From assembly GCF_001245615.1 (NCBI RefSeq), contig NZ_CWKH01000001.1:1550001-1614000 (forward strand): a DNA stretch of 64,000 nt, read 5' to 3'. The translations under genes were made by a program, and so were the position numbers. Below the pieces are notes generated by a model that saw only the letters and a list, made by a program, of their open reading frames with translations, ran no database searches and was not told the origin of the DNA. Positions 55,781-64,000 of the stretch are shown one piece after another (within the stretch, counting starts at the first letter, position 1; every line of letters begins with the position of its first letter). Origin of the DNA: Mycolicibacterium neworleansense (GTDB taxonomy: Bacteria; Actinomycetota; Actinomycetes; Mycobacteriales; Mycobacteriaceae).

Positions 55781-56740
55781 TCACACCGCCTTCAGGTCGG
55801 TCCGGTACCCATCGACGAATGCCCGGATATGGTTGGCGACCAACGACATTCCGGCCTGATAGCCGGGCAGGATGTTGGCCATCTGGAAGTACCCGTGCAT
55901 CTGACCGGCCGCTTCCTCGAGGGTCACGCTCACCCCGGCTTCGGCCAGCGCCGCCGCGTAGGCGACACCCTCGTCGTGCAGAGGGTCGTACTCCGCGACA
56001 TAGACGAGGGCAGGCGGAAGGCCGGCGAGGCTGGGCGCCCGCAGCGGCGAGGCATCCGGGTTCGTCCGGGCGGCCGGATCGGAAAGGTAGTGCGCCCAGA
56101 ACCAGATCATGGTGTCCCGGCTCAGCATCAGCTGATTTTCGGGCGCGACGTACGACGGTCGATCGAAGTCGCAGTCGGTGACCGGATAGATCAGGGCCTG
56201 GTAGTCGATCGTCGGACCCTGCCGGTCGCGGGCCCACCGGGCCATCACCGCGGCAATGTTGCCACCGGCACTGTCACCCGCCACGATCAGCGGGGCATCG
56301 GCGGGGGCGAACTCGGCTGAATGCGCTGCAGCCCAGAGCAATCCGATCCAGCTGTCTTCAAGGGCGGTCGGGAACGGATGCTCGGGAGCCTTGCGGTAGT
56401 TCACCAGGACCACCGTCGATTCGGTGAGGTTCGCCAGGTGCCGGGCCAGATGGTCGTACTGCAGATCGATATCCCCGATCACCCAGCCGCCGCCGTGGAA
56501 ATAAACGATCACCGAACGGGATTGCCCGTCGGGGACGACGACCCGGACCCGAAACCGTCCCCCGTCCTCACCCTCGAGCTTCAGGTTGTGCACCGCGGCC
56601 ACCTCGGGTCCGCGTCCGCTCATGCCGGCGAAGATCGGTCCGGCCATCCGCGCCATCGCCGGCGTGCCTTCGTGCATTGGCGGATCGCGCGTCTCGGCCA
56701 GTTGCGCCAGCAGTGCCTGTGTCACCGGTTCCAGTGGCAT
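55781..56740 (-). CDS. Alpha/beta-hydrolase esterase (HSL family)
   Basis: Carboxylesterase of 319 residues. Motifs: oxyanion HGGGWVIGDIDLQYDHLARH, NYRKAPEHPFPTALED, nucleophile Ser in [20 protein letters not shown] near residue 160, Asp in YVAEYDPLHDEGVAYA, His in QMHGYFQM. The ATG lies four bases after the aldehyde dehydrogenase stop and its stop three bases before the monooxygenase start. The natural role next to a Baeyer-Villiger enzyme is to hydrolyse the ester or lactone that enzyme makes; this is inference from context. Confidence 0.93.
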   Translation of the reverse strand: MPLEPVTQALLAQLAETRDPPMHEGTPAMARMAGPIFAGMSGRGPEVAAVHNLKLEGEDGGRFRVRVVVPDGQSRSVIVYFHGGGWVIGDIDLQYDHLARHLANLTESTVVLVNYRKAPEHPFPTALEDSWIGLLWAAAHSAEFAPADAPLIVAGDSAGGNIAAVMARWARDRQGPTIDYQALIYPVTDCDFDRPSYVAPENQLMLSRDTMIWFWAHYLSDPAARTNPDASPLRAPSLAGLPPALVYVAEYDPLHDEGVAYAAALAEAGVSVTLEEAAGQMHGYFQMANILPGYQAGMSLVANHIRAFVDGYRTDLKAV

Positions 56741-56744
56741 CCGA

Positions 56745-58157
56745 TCACCGCTGGATCGACTTGATCTCGAGGAATTCCTCGAGCCCGTACAGTCCGGCCT
56801 CGCGCCCGTTACCCGACTGCTTGTATCCGCCGAAGGGGGCGTTGGCGTTGAAGGCGCCGGCGTTGATCTGCACCTGGCCGGCCCGGATCCGGCGCGCGAT
56901 GTTCTCGGCACGTTCCGGCGAGGAGGACCAGACCGCGCCGGCCAGACCGTAGTCCGTGGCGTTGGCGATTCGCACCGCGTCGTCCTCGGAGTCGTAGGCC
57001 TCGATCGCCAGGACCGGGCCGAAGACCTCCTCGGCGTGGATGGTCATGTCCTCGGTGACATCCGAGAACACCGTCGGCCGCACGAACGCACCGGGAGCAT
57101 CGGTGTCGGTTTCGCCGCCGGTGACCAGACGCGCCCCCTCGGCCAGCGCGGTGCGGATGTAGCCGAGCACCCGTTCCTGCTGGGCCCGGGATGACAGCGG
57201 ACCCAGCGCGGTCCCCTCGTCGGTGGGATCACCCACCGGGAGCGCATCGGCGGCCGCCTTCGCGAGGGCCTCGACCTCGGCCAGGCGGTCGCGCGGGACG
57301 ATCATGCGGGTAAGTGCCGAGCAGGTCTGCCCGGAGTTGAGCATCATGGTCCTGACCGATGCGGGCACCACCGATTCCAGGTCGGCGTCGTCGAGAATGA
57401 TGTTGGGGCTCTTGCCGCCGAGCTCCAGCGAGACTCGCTTGACGGTGCGGGCGGCGACTTCCTGTACGCGCCGGCCGGCCCGCGTGGACCCGGTGAAGCT
57501 GACGATGTCGACGTCGCCGTGTCCGGCGATCGCCTCACCGACATCCGCCCCGGTGCCGAACACCAGGTTGAACACGCCTGGGGGAAGGCCGATCTCGTCG
57601 ATGATCTCGGTCAGCGCGAGCGCACACAACGGGGTGATCTCGCTGGGTTTGACGACGACGGTGTTGCCGGCGGCCAGTCCGTAGGCGACCTTCAGGGCGA
57701 TCTGGTGCAACGGGTAGTTCCAGGGTGTGATCGCACCCAGTACACCGAACGGTTCCCGCACGATCGTCGATCCCCGGTACTCGCTCTCGAACTCGTACTC
57801 ACGCACGATGTTGGCGGCCTCGGCGAAACTGTTGAGCGGCAGCCCCAGCTGGATGGCCCGGGAAATCGAGATGGGACAACCCATTTCGGAGGAGATGGTG
57901 CGGGCGACGTCCTCCGACCGCTCGGCCAGCTTGCCGGCGATCGCGGTGAGGTAGTCAGCCCGCTCGCCCACCGGTGTGGCCGACCACGCCGGGAAGGCGG
58001 CACGGGCGGCCGCGACGGCGGCGTCGACGTCGGCCGCGGTGCCCGCCACCACTTCGGCGATCACCTCGTCGTTGGCCGGGTTGATGACGGGGATGCGGGT
58101 GGTGCCGCTCGACACCGCCCACTTGCCGTCGATGTAGTTGCTGTCCTGGATCTGCAT
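56745..58157 (-). CDS. NAD(P)-dependent aldehyde dehydrogenase
   Basis: Oxidises an aldehyde to a carboxylic acid. The 470-residue product has [49 protein letters not shown], the general-base Glu in [20 protein letters not shown], the nucleophile Cys in [17 protein letters not shown], and [14 protein letters not shown]. Two ATGs four codons apart are possible; 58157 is chosen because GGGGG stands a few bases before it, while 58169 has no ribosome-binding site. It directly follows the alcohol dehydrogenase gene. Confidence 0.93.
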   Translation of the reverse strand: MQIQDSNYIDGKWAVSSGTTRIPVINPANDEVIAEVVAGTAADVDAAVAAARAAFPAWSATPVGERADYLTAIAGKLAERSEDVARTISSEMGCPISISRAIQLGLPLNSFAEAANIVREYEFESEYRGSTIVREPFGVLGAITPWNYPLHQIALKVAYGLAAGNTVVVKPSEITPLCALALTEIIDEIGLPPGVFNLVFGTGADVGEAIAGHGDVDIVSFTGSTRAGRRVQEVAARTVKRVSLELGGKSPNIILDDADLESVVPASVRTMMLNSGQTCSALTRMIVPRDRLAEVEALAKAAADALPVGDPTDEGTALGPLSSRAQQERVLGYIRTALAEGARLVTGGETDTDAPGAFVRPTVFSDVTEDMTIHAEEVFGPVLAIEAYDSEDDAVRIANATDYGLAGAVWSSSPERAENIARRIRAGQVQINAGAFNANAPFGGYKQSGNGREAGLYGLEEFLEIKSIQR

Positions 58158-58170
58158 CAATGCCCCCATG

Positions 58171-59298
58171 TCAGTAGTCGGTGTCGGAGTAGACGACGAG
58201 ACCGCGAAGGTTCTTGCCGTCGAACATGTCCTGGTAGCCCTGGTTGATGTCCTCAAGGCGGTAGCGGGTGGTGACGAGCTCGTCGAGCTTGAGATTCCCG
58301 GAGCGGTAGAGGTCGAGCAGCTTGGGGATCTGGGTGCGAGGACCGACGCCGCCGAACACCGCACCTTGAACCCGCTTCTGCAGCAGGGTCAGCTCGAACA
58401 GGTTGAGGTCCACGGTCGACTGAGTGAAATCGCCCATGCCGGTGACAATTACCTGTCCACCCTTGCCGGTCAGGCTCAGCGCCTGCTGGATGTGTTCACC
58501 TTTGATCTCGCCGACCGTGATGATCGAGACCTGGGCCATCTTTCCCCACGTGAGGTCGGGCAGTTCGGCTGCGGCGTCCGCGACGGAGGCGAACGTGTGG
58601 GTGGCGCCGAACTCGAGCGCCTTCTTTCGCTTGAAGTCGACCGGGTCGATCGCCACCACGAACCGGGCACCCGCGAACCGCGCACCCTGCACGGCGTTGA
58701 TGCCGACACCGCCGATGCCCATCACGACGACCGTGTCACCGGGATGGGTGGCGCCGATCTCGGTCGCCGAGCCCCAACCGGTGGAGACGCCGCAGCCCAG
58801 CAGCGCGGCCACCTCCAGCGGCACATCCTTCTCGATCTTGACCACCGACGCCTCGCTCACCGTGACGTACGGCGCGAAGGTGCCGAGCAGGCACATCTGG
58901 ATGACCGGTTGACCGTCGCGGGTCACGCGGTAGGTCTTGTCGGACACCGCCTGTCCGGTGAGCAATCCGGCGCCCTCGTCACAGAGGTTCTGCAGACCGG
59001 TGGCGCACGATGGACATGTCCCGCATGCCGGTATGAAGGCGAGCACGACGTGATCACCCTCGGCCAGGCCGGTGACACCCGGGCCGACCTTGGTGATCAC
59101 CCCGGCGCCTTCATGTCCGCCGAGAACCGGCATGAAGGGCACCGGGCTGCTGCCCGCGACGACGTGTGCGTCGGAATGGCACAGGCCCGACGCGGCCAGC
59201 CGCACCTGGACCTCGCCGGCAACCGGGTCTCCCAGCTCGACCTCACAGATCGTCCAGGGTGCGCCGATCTCCTCGACCACAGCAGCCTTTACTTTCAC
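58171..59298 (-). CDS. Zinc-dependent alcohol dehydrogenase, class III/NDMA-dependent type
   Basis: Oxidises an alcohol to aldehyde or ketone. The 375-residue product has the catalytic zinc ligands in [12 protein letters not shown] and [20 protein letters not shown], the structural zinc loop [33 protein letters not shown] with the third ligand, the cofactor fold [20 protein letters not shown], and a long C-terminal part. It resembles the mycobacterial/actinobacterial group that holds tightly bound NAD and is assayed with NDMA. The GTG start has GAGAGG five bases upstream. First gene of the operon, divergent from an AraC regulator 187 bp away. Confidence 0.93.
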   Translation of the reverse strand: MKVKAAVVEEIGAPWTICEVELGDPVAGEVQVRLAASGLCHSDAHVVAGSSPVPFMPVLGGHEGAGVITKVGPGVTGLAEGDHVVLAFIPACGTCPSCATGLQNLCDEGAGLLTGQAVSDKTYRVTRDGQPVIQMCLLGTFAPYVTVSEASVVKIEKDVPLEVAALLGCGVSTGWGSATEIGATHPGDTVVVMGIGGVGINAVQGARFAGARFVVAIDPVDFKRKKALEFGATHTFASVADAAAELPDLTWGKMAQVSIITVGEIKGEHIQQALSLTGKGGQVIVTGMGDFTQSTVDLNLFELTLLQKRVQGAVFGGVGPRTQIPKLLDLYRSGNLKLDELVTTRYRLEDINQGYQDMFDGKNLRGLVVYSDTDY

Positions 59299-59416
59299 GA
59301 GTGCCTCTCTTTATGTGCCACCGGACACAGTTCGCGCCGAACTGAGATGTGAATCACTATTCGCACCGTAGAGCGGTCGCGGGCGCTTCGACAGGACCGC
59401 CCCGGCCACAACTCGA

Positions 59417-59469
59417 CATTTCCGGCCATTTCGGCGGCTTCCGAGCGCATTGACCTGCCCTCGCAGGTC
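59417..59469. promoter_or_regulatory. Repeats in the AraC / alcohol-dehydrogenase divergent promoter
   Basis: CATTTC occurs at 59417-59422 and 59427-59432, a 10-bp direct period, and a perfect palindrome GACCTGC-CCTC-GCAGGTC lies at 59452-59469, 16 bp before the AraC start codon. Both are candidate binding sites for the AraC protein. No -10 box stood out on either strand. Confidence 0.4.
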
Positions 59470-59485
59470 GGCAAAACTGGCCATC

Positions 59486-60574
59486 ATGACGTCGGGCCTC
59501 GCTGAATTCGCAGATCAGAGCCAGCTGCCCGGCTCACCCGTGCTGCATTCCACCAACCGGGTCATAGCGGCCATGACCGACCCGTGGGATCACCCGCGTT
59601 CGGCGGTTTCCGTCGCGATCATGTGCGAGTGGGCGGCGCAGCGCCACATCTCCGCCGAGGCGCTGCTCGTGGGTTCGCATCTCGACATCGCCTCTTTGGG
59701 CGACGTCGACACCGTCGTCGAGGCCAGTCAGGAGCTGGCGGTGATCCGCAACCTGGCTGCCCTGGCCGGCGACCGCCCCGGGCTGGGCGTTCAGCTGGGC
59801 AGCCGCTACCACCTGACCGCGTACGGCTATCTGGGCTATCTCCTGACCGCATCGGCCAGCGTGCGGGACACGGTCCATCGCGGCCTCTACTACGCGATGC
59901 TGACGTTCGCGTTCTCGACGATGACCGCGCGCATCGACGACGACCGCTACATCCTGGCCTTCGAAGCCGACGACATGCCCGAGGGCATCCGGCGGTTCGT
60001 CGTCGAACGTGATCTGACCGCTGTCATGCAGATTCAGCGCGACACGTTCCCGGACCTCGATGCGGTACCGCTGCGCGAGATCAGGTTCGCCTTCGCCGAT
60101 CCCCGACTGGCCGAGTCCGCCGAGGTCTACCGGGACTACTTCCGGGTTCCGGTGTCATTCGGCTGCGCCCGCAACGAAATCGTCTATGACGCAGGCTATC
60201 TGGATCTGGCACCGCCGATGGCGAACGCGCACACGACCCAGCTCATGGTCGCCGAGTGCGACCGAATCCGCGCGGAGCGGTTGCATCACACCGGTGTCGC
60301 CGCGCAGGTCCGCGCGCATCTGCTCGACCAGTCGTCTCTCGACCTCACGTTCGAAGACGTGGCGCTACACCTGCACTACGCCCCGCGGACATTGCGCCGT
60401 CACCTCGAACGGGAGGGCACCACTTACCGGGCGGTCCTCGACGAGGTGCGTCGCAGCGTCGCGGACAACCTTCTGCGCGACCGCAGGATCCCGCACTACG
60501 AGATCGCCAACCGGCTCGGGTACCAGGACTGGTCGAGTGTGGTCAGGGCCCGCCGGCGCTGGCGACGCGGGTGA
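59486..60574 (+). CDS. AraC-family regulator of the catabolic operon
   Basis: The 362-residue product has the same architecture as the P450-linked regulator: an N-terminal arabinose-binding-like domain (MCEWAAQRHISAEALLVGSH; YHLTAYGYLGYLLTASASVR) and a C-terminal double helix-turn-helix (FEDVALHLHYAPRTLRRHLE; YEIANRLGYQDWSSVVRA). It ends abruptly RRRWRRG, where relatives continue RRWTGVTP. The reading frame two bases on gives TRVTPVG, so a small indel near 60560 may have cut the last residues. It is divergent from the alcohol dehydrogenase operon and probably controls it. Confidence 0.9.
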   Translation: MTSGLAEFADQSQLPGSPVLHSTNRVIAAMTDPWDHPRSAVSVAIMCEWAAQRHISAEALLVGSHLDIASLGDVDTVVEASQELAVIRNLAALAGDRPGLGVQLGSRYHLTAYGYLGYLLTASASVRDTVHRGLYYAMLTFAFSTMTARIDDDRYILAFEADDMPEGIRRFVVERDLTAVMQIQRDTFPDLDAVPLREIRFAFADPRLAESAEVYRDYFRVPVSFGCARNEIVYDAGYLDLAPPMANAHTTQLMVAECDRIRAERLHHTGVAAQVRAHLLDQSSLDLTFEDVALHLHYAPRTLRRHLEREGTTYRAVLDEVRRSVADNLLRDRRIPHYEIANRLGYQDWSSVVRARRRWRRG

Positions 60575-60627
60575 CGCCCGTAGGTAGCGCCGACCCTCGA
60601 CTCCGCCGCTGGATAGGCTGGTCGGCG

Positions 60628-61830
60628 ATGAATCTCGACGGCAATCAGACATCCATCCGGGAAGCGATCGACGCCGGGCTGCTCGCCGGCGCCGTCACGC
60701 TGGTGTGGCAGGCGGGCGAGGTACTCCAGGTCAATGCCCTGGGGCACCGCGACGTCGAGGCCGGCCTGCCGATGCAGCGCGACACCATCTTCCGGATCGC
60801 CTCCATGACAAAGCCCGTCACCGTGGCGGCGGCGATGGCCTTGGCCGAGGAGGGCAAGCTCGCGCTGAACGAGCCGGTGGCGAAATGGTTGCCGGAGCTG
60901 GCCGACATGCAGGTGCTGCGCGAGCCGCGCGGCCCGCTGGACCGCACCGAGCCCGCGCGCCGGCCCATCACCTTCGACGATCTGATGACCCACCGCAGCG
61001 GCCTGGCGTATGTGTTCTCGGTGCTGGGCCCGCTGGCGTCGGCCTACGGCAAGCTGTCGCTGCGTCAGGATCAGGACCGTTGGCTGGCCGATGTCGCCAA
61101 GCTGCCGTTGGCCCATCAGCCGGGCGAGCGGCTCACCTACAGTCACTCCACCGATGTGCTCGGTATCGCGCTGTCCCGGATCGAGGGCAAGCCGCTGTCC
61201 CAGGTGCTGGCCGAGCGCATCTTCGGACCGCTGGGCATGGTCGACACCGGCTTCTCCGTCGATGCGGCCGGCCGACGACGCGCCGCCACGATGTATGAGC
61301 TGACCGCCGACAACAAGCTGACCCACGACGTGATGGGACCGGCGCCGATCACCGATCCCCCGTTCTGCACCGGCGGGGCCGGATTGTTCTCCACCGCCGA
61401 CGACTACCTGAAGTTCGCCCGGATGTTGTTGGCCGGCGGCACGATCGACGGGGTGCGGGTGCTTTCCGAGGAGTCGGTGCGGGTGATGCGCACCGACCGG
61501 CTCACCCCCGAACAGAAGCAGTTCCAGTTCCTCGGGGCCCCGTTCTGGATCGGCCGGGGCTTCGGCCTGAACCTGTCGGTGGTGACCGATCCGGCGAAAT
61601 CGCGCCAGTTGTTCGGCCCGGGTGGACTGGGCACGTTCAGTTGGCCCGGCGCCTATGGCACCTGGTGGCAGGCCGACCCATCGGCGGATCTGATCCTGAT
61701 CTACCTGGTGCAGAACCATCCGAACCTGTCGGTGGACGCGGCTGCCGTCAGTGGCAACACGTCGACGGCGAAACTTCAGACCGCACAGCCCAGATTCGTC
61801 CGGCGCACATATCAGGCGCTCGACATCTAG
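60628..61830 (+). CDS. Beta-lactamase-fold serine hydrolase (class C-like esterase)
   Basis: Serine hydrolase of the beta-lactamase / D-Ala-D-Ala carboxypeptidase superfamily, usually an esterase in mycobacteria. The 400-residue product has the nucleophile motif RIASMTKPVTVAAAMALAEE (SxxK) near residue 63, MTHRSGLAY, a YSHS motif in place of YxN, and the C-terminal GPGGLGTFSWPGAYGTWWQA region typical of EstB-like enzymes. No signal peptide, so it is cytosolic. TAGGCT lies eight bases before the ATG. It is 53 bp after the AraC gene and could act on an ester in the same pathway; antibiotic resistance is not implied. Confidence 0.92.
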   Translation: MNLDGNQTSIREAIDAGLLAGAVTLVWQAGEVLQVNALGHRDVEAGLPMQRDTIFRIASMTKPVTVAAAMALAEEGKLALNEPVAKWLPELADMQVLREPRGPLDRTEPARRPITFDDLMTHRSGLAYVFSVLGPLASAYGKLSLRQDQDRWLADVAKLPLAHQPGERLTYSHSTDVLGIALSRIEGKPLSQVLAERIFGPLGMVDTGFSVDAAGRRRAATMYELTADNKLTHDVMGPAPITDPPFCTGGAGLFSTADDYLKFARMLLAGGTIDGVRVLSEESVRVMRTDRLTPEQKQFQFLGAPFWIGRGFGLNLSVVTDPAKSRQLFGPGGLGTFSWPGAYGTWWQADPSADLILIYLVQNHPNLSVDAAAVSGNTSTAKLQTAQPRFVRRTYQALDI

Positions 61831-61884
61831 CTCCGCGCCGGCTTGCCGTTCGAGCCGGCACCGGTGCGCTTCTCGACCGAGTCC

Positions 61885-62076
61885 TCATCGGCCCTGCGCG
61901 GCGGCCAGTTTGGCTTCGGCGATCCGGTAGAGGCCGTCGAGTGCGGACTCTTCGATGCTGAGGTACTCACACACGACGTCGCGTGCGACACCGGCGTCGC
62001 GCAGCCGCAATGCCAGCGAGTACGGCAATGGCAGCTGCCGCAGCGCCCGTTCGTGTATCTCGCCCTCGTCGGCCAT
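61885..62076 (-). CDS. Small hypothetical protein downstream of the LuxR gene
   Basis: A 63-residue ORF, MADEGEIHERALRQLPLPYS at the start, then LALRLRDAGVARDVVCEYLS and a helical C terminus (LDGLYRIAEAKLAAAQGR). Composition and amphipathic helices look like a real protein, and it lies 55 bp after the LuxR stop on the same strand. The ribosome-binding site is weak. No family is recognised with confidence. Other frames across this gap read as Arg/Ser-rich shadows. Confidence 0.6.
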   Translation of the reverse strand: MADEGEIHERALRQLPLPYSLALRLRDAGVARDVVCEYLSIEESALDGLYRIAEAKLAAAQGR

Positions 62077-62131
62077 GCGATCCAGGATGCGACGCTCAAG
62101 TCTGGCCGGAGCGAGTACCCCGGTACTCGAA

Positions 62132-64000
62132 TCAGCGGTGCCGTCGCGGGAGCAGGGCGATCAGCTCGGCCCGGGTCGACACACCGGTTTTCGCCATCGC
62201 CCGGTAGATGTGGCCCTCGACGGTGCGCACCGAGAGGTGCAGCCGCTCGGCGATCGCCCGGCTCGACAGCCCGGCCCCGATCAGCATGGCGATCTCACGT
62301 TCCCGGTCAGTCAGTGGCAGGCGTTCGGCGGCGGCGAGCAGCGCCGGGGTGGCCGCGCCGCGGCGCCGATAAGCCACCGCCGCGAGACCGGCAGCGTCAG
62401 CCGCCGCCACCAGATCGCCGAATTTCTCGAATTCGATTGAGACCTTTGCCAACCCGTCGCCGTCGTCGTGGATCAGGGCGCGGCACAGCGCGGCGGCGGC
62501 GCTGACCCGCGGTCCCTCGACCAGGCCGGTCAGCTCGTCGAGCCGGTGGGTGCGGGAGTGGTCGCCGAACTGTGCTGCGGTCTGCAGGCACAACACCTCG
62601 GCCGCCAGTTGCCCGTTGGCCCCGGCGGTGTCGGCGGCGGCGAGCGCGATGTCGACGGCCTCCGACACCGCACCCTGGGTGGCGGCCACCCATGCCCGCA
62701 CCAGGCTGTGTTCGTAGGCGAGGTACTGCCAGCTGGCATGCCGGTATTCGTCGAGTTCGGCCACCGTGGTGTCGTCGGCCAGACCGCGGACCGCCAGCGC
62801 CGTGACACGCGGCAGGTGAAAGCGATAGCCGAACCCGTTCGACTCCCCTACGGCGCGCATCATCTTCACCACCGGATCCAGCAGCCCGGCAGCCGCGCCG
62901 AGCTCGCCCGCTCCGAAGGCGGCGCGACCTGCCAGCGCGAGCCCGAACAACTGTGCCGCACCCGGCCGCTCGGCGGCCCGACGGCTCAGCTGCTCGGCTT
63001 CCTGTTGCGCCTCACGAATCCGCCCGGCCAGCAGCAACGCACCGATGTGTGCATCGGCGATGACGAACCGCGTGTGCGCCGCATCGAAGGAATCATCCGT
63101 GATGCGGTAGCCGGCGCGGGCCGCCGCGACGGCATCGTCGGCCCGGCCGGAATCCCCGCAAGACGCGGCCACCGCCCATGCGGTCACCGCGCCCACGATG
63201 GCAGGCATCGCGTCGAGGTCCAGGCCACGAGAAGCCGTCCTGGCCCGCTCCGGATCACCGATCGCGGCCCAGTACACCGTGTAGAACGCGTCGATCGCGG
63301 CCCGGGCGGCCTCAGGGATGTCCACCGCCGCGGCGTCGACATGCCCTTTGGCGCCGTCCGGGTCGGCCAGCGACCAAAGCATGTTGGAGGCACGCAGGAA
63401 GGCGAGCCGGGCCCGCCCGTCGTCGGTCAGCTCGGTGGTGTCGATGGCGTCGAGTACCGCGTCCGATTCGGCTCCGCGGCTGAGCCACGACAAGGCATGG
63501 GCGCGAATGAAATTCGCCTCCGCGTCGGCGCCGGCCGAGATCGCGCCCTGGGCCAGCCGGTCGGCCAGCGCCAGATCCGACAGCCACACCGCGCCTTGTG
63601 CGGCGCGGGTCAACAACTCGGGGTCGAGCGGCAGATCCGAGTCCAGCATCAGCGTGGCCCGGCGTACCACCACCCGCATGGCATCGCGATCTTCCCGGTT
63701 ACCGAGCGCGTCTGCCACCAGCCCCCGCAGCCGACGTAATCGAGTACCCGGCACCCGATTGCGTCGCACCTCGGCGTAGAGCGGATGGGCGACCCGGACC
63801 TCCCGGTCGGTGGAGTCGATGGTGATGAGTCCGCGGGACTCGGCCGCGGCCACCGAATCGGCATCGGTGATCGCCGTCAACCGATCCAGATGGATCGGCT
63901 CGGCCACCGCCAGGACGTCGACGACTTCGCTGACCTCGGGCGGTAGCGCGCCGATCCTTGTCTCGATCAGTTCGACGAGTCCGGGTGGCATCACCGGATC
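62132..64000 (-). CDS. Large LuxR-family regulator (LAL type), 5' part beyond the window
   Basis: The visible 620 or so residues are the C-terminal part of a LAL-type regulator. Helical repeat segments (PPGLVELIETRIGALPPEVS; VDVLAVAEPIHLDRLTAITD) run to about 60 residues before the end. A LuxR helix-turn-helix follows: LPLTDREREIAMLIGAGLSS, RAIAERLHLSVRTVEGHIYR, AMAKTGVSTRAELIALL. The frame stays open to the right edge and the first in-window ATG falls inside a conserved stretch, so the N-terminal ATPase domain and true start lie beyond 64000. Target genes are unknown. Confidence 0.88.
   Translation of the reverse strand, partial: DPVMPPGLVELIETRIGALPPEVSEVVDVLAVAEPIHLDRLTAITDADSVAAAESRGLITIDSTDREVRVAHPLYAEVRRNRVPGTRLRRLRGLVADALGNREDRDAMRVVVRRATLMLDSDLPLDPELLTRAAQGAVWLSDLALADRLAQGAISAGADAEANFIRAHALSWLSRGAESDAVLDAIDTTELTDDGRARLAFLRASNMLWSLADPDGAKGHVDAAAVDIPEAARAAIDAFYTVYWAAIGDPERARTASRGLDLDAMPAIVGAVTAWAVAASCGDSGRADDAVAAARAGYRITDDSFDAAHTRFVIADAHIGALLLAGRIREAQQEAEQLSRRAAERPGAAQLFGLALAGRAAFGAGELGAAAGLLDPVVKMMRAVGESNGFGYRFHLPRVTALAVRGLADDTTVAELDEYRHASWQYLAYEHSLVRAWVAATQGAVSEAVDIALAAADTAGANGQLAAEVLCLQTAAQFGDHSRTHRLDELTGLVEGPRVSAAAALCRALIHDDGDGLAKVSIEFEKFGDLVAAADAAGLAAVAYRRRGAATPALLAAAERLPLTDREREIAMLIGAGLSSRAIAERLHLSVRTVEGHIYRAMAKTGVSTRAELIALLPRRHR

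Overview
The window is a contiguous piece of a high-GC actinobacterial chromosome, almost certainly a mycobacterium and most like a fast-growing Mycolicibacterium. The conserved genes follow, from memory, the order of the M. tuberculosis segment Rv1440 to Rv1379: secG-tpiA-pgk-gap, whiA-yvcK-rapZ-uvrC, ribH-ribBA-ribE, lprG-P55, ribD-rpe-rsmB-fmt, priA, a LipH-type esterase, AraC/CYP132/flavin monooxygenase, metK-coaBC-rpoZ-gmk-mihF, and pyrF-carB-carA-pyrC-pyrB-pyrR. Genus markers include mIHF, LprG/P55, a PriA without helicase motifs, many GTG starts and several TANNNT boxes 6-7 nt upstream of start codons, as in leaderless mycobacterial genes. No species name can be given from sequence alone. 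I saw no tRNA, rRNA, IS element, prophage or CRISPR array.

Layout. 1-6.9 kb: ppc, a small Cys-containing secreted protein, then gap-pgk-tpiA-secG on the minus strand. 6.9-11.45 kb: an accessory cassette of TetR, fatty-acid-hydroxylase-like membrane protein, ABC exporter and phospholipase-D-like protein, with two perfect palindromes at the tetR start. 11.8-16.8 kb: whiA-yvcK-rapZ-uvrC, in which whiA is broken by an out-of-frame deletion of about 67 bp and uvrC has a repeat-bearing tail. 16.9-26.3 kb: a lipoprotein gamma-glutamyltransferase, riboflavin genes, lprG-P55, and an iron-box-associated 52-codon ORF between P55 and ribD. 26.3-33.8 kb: rsmB, fmt, a LemA/DUF2207 pair, priA and a YhhN-type membrane protein. 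33.8-38.7 kb: an esterase and a divergent AraC / P450-flavin monooxygenase unit with direct repeats in the shared promoter. 38.9-43.9 kb: metK, coaBC, rpoZ, gmk, mihF and a collagen-like Gly/Pro-rich secreted protein. 44.0-52.8 kb: the de novo pyrimidine operon, whose leader carries a PyrR-binding loop. 52.8-61.8 kb: a catabolic block (alcohol dehydrogenase, aldehyde dehydrogenase, esterase, Baeyer-Villiger-type monooxygenase, transporter) divergent from an AraC regulator, followed by a beta-lactamase-fold hydrolase. 61.9-64.0 kb: a small hypothetical gene and the 3' part of a large LuxR-type regulator cut by the window edge.

How the genes work together. The housekeeping blocks cover lower glycolysis and anaplerosis, riboflavin, CoA, SAM and pyrimidine synthesis, translation initiation and DNA repair. 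The two accessory blocks look like self-contained regulated modules: a TetR-controlled envelope-lipid modification/export cassette, and an AraC-controlled pathway that could take a secondary alcohol or ketone through an ester to an alcohol plus an acid. The most noteworthy observations are the whiA lesion, the IdeR-box small ORF, the twin TetR palindromes overlapping a leaderless -10 box, the 21-bp-spaced direct repeats upstream of the P450, and the His-to-Trp change in the second monooxygenase's fingerprint.
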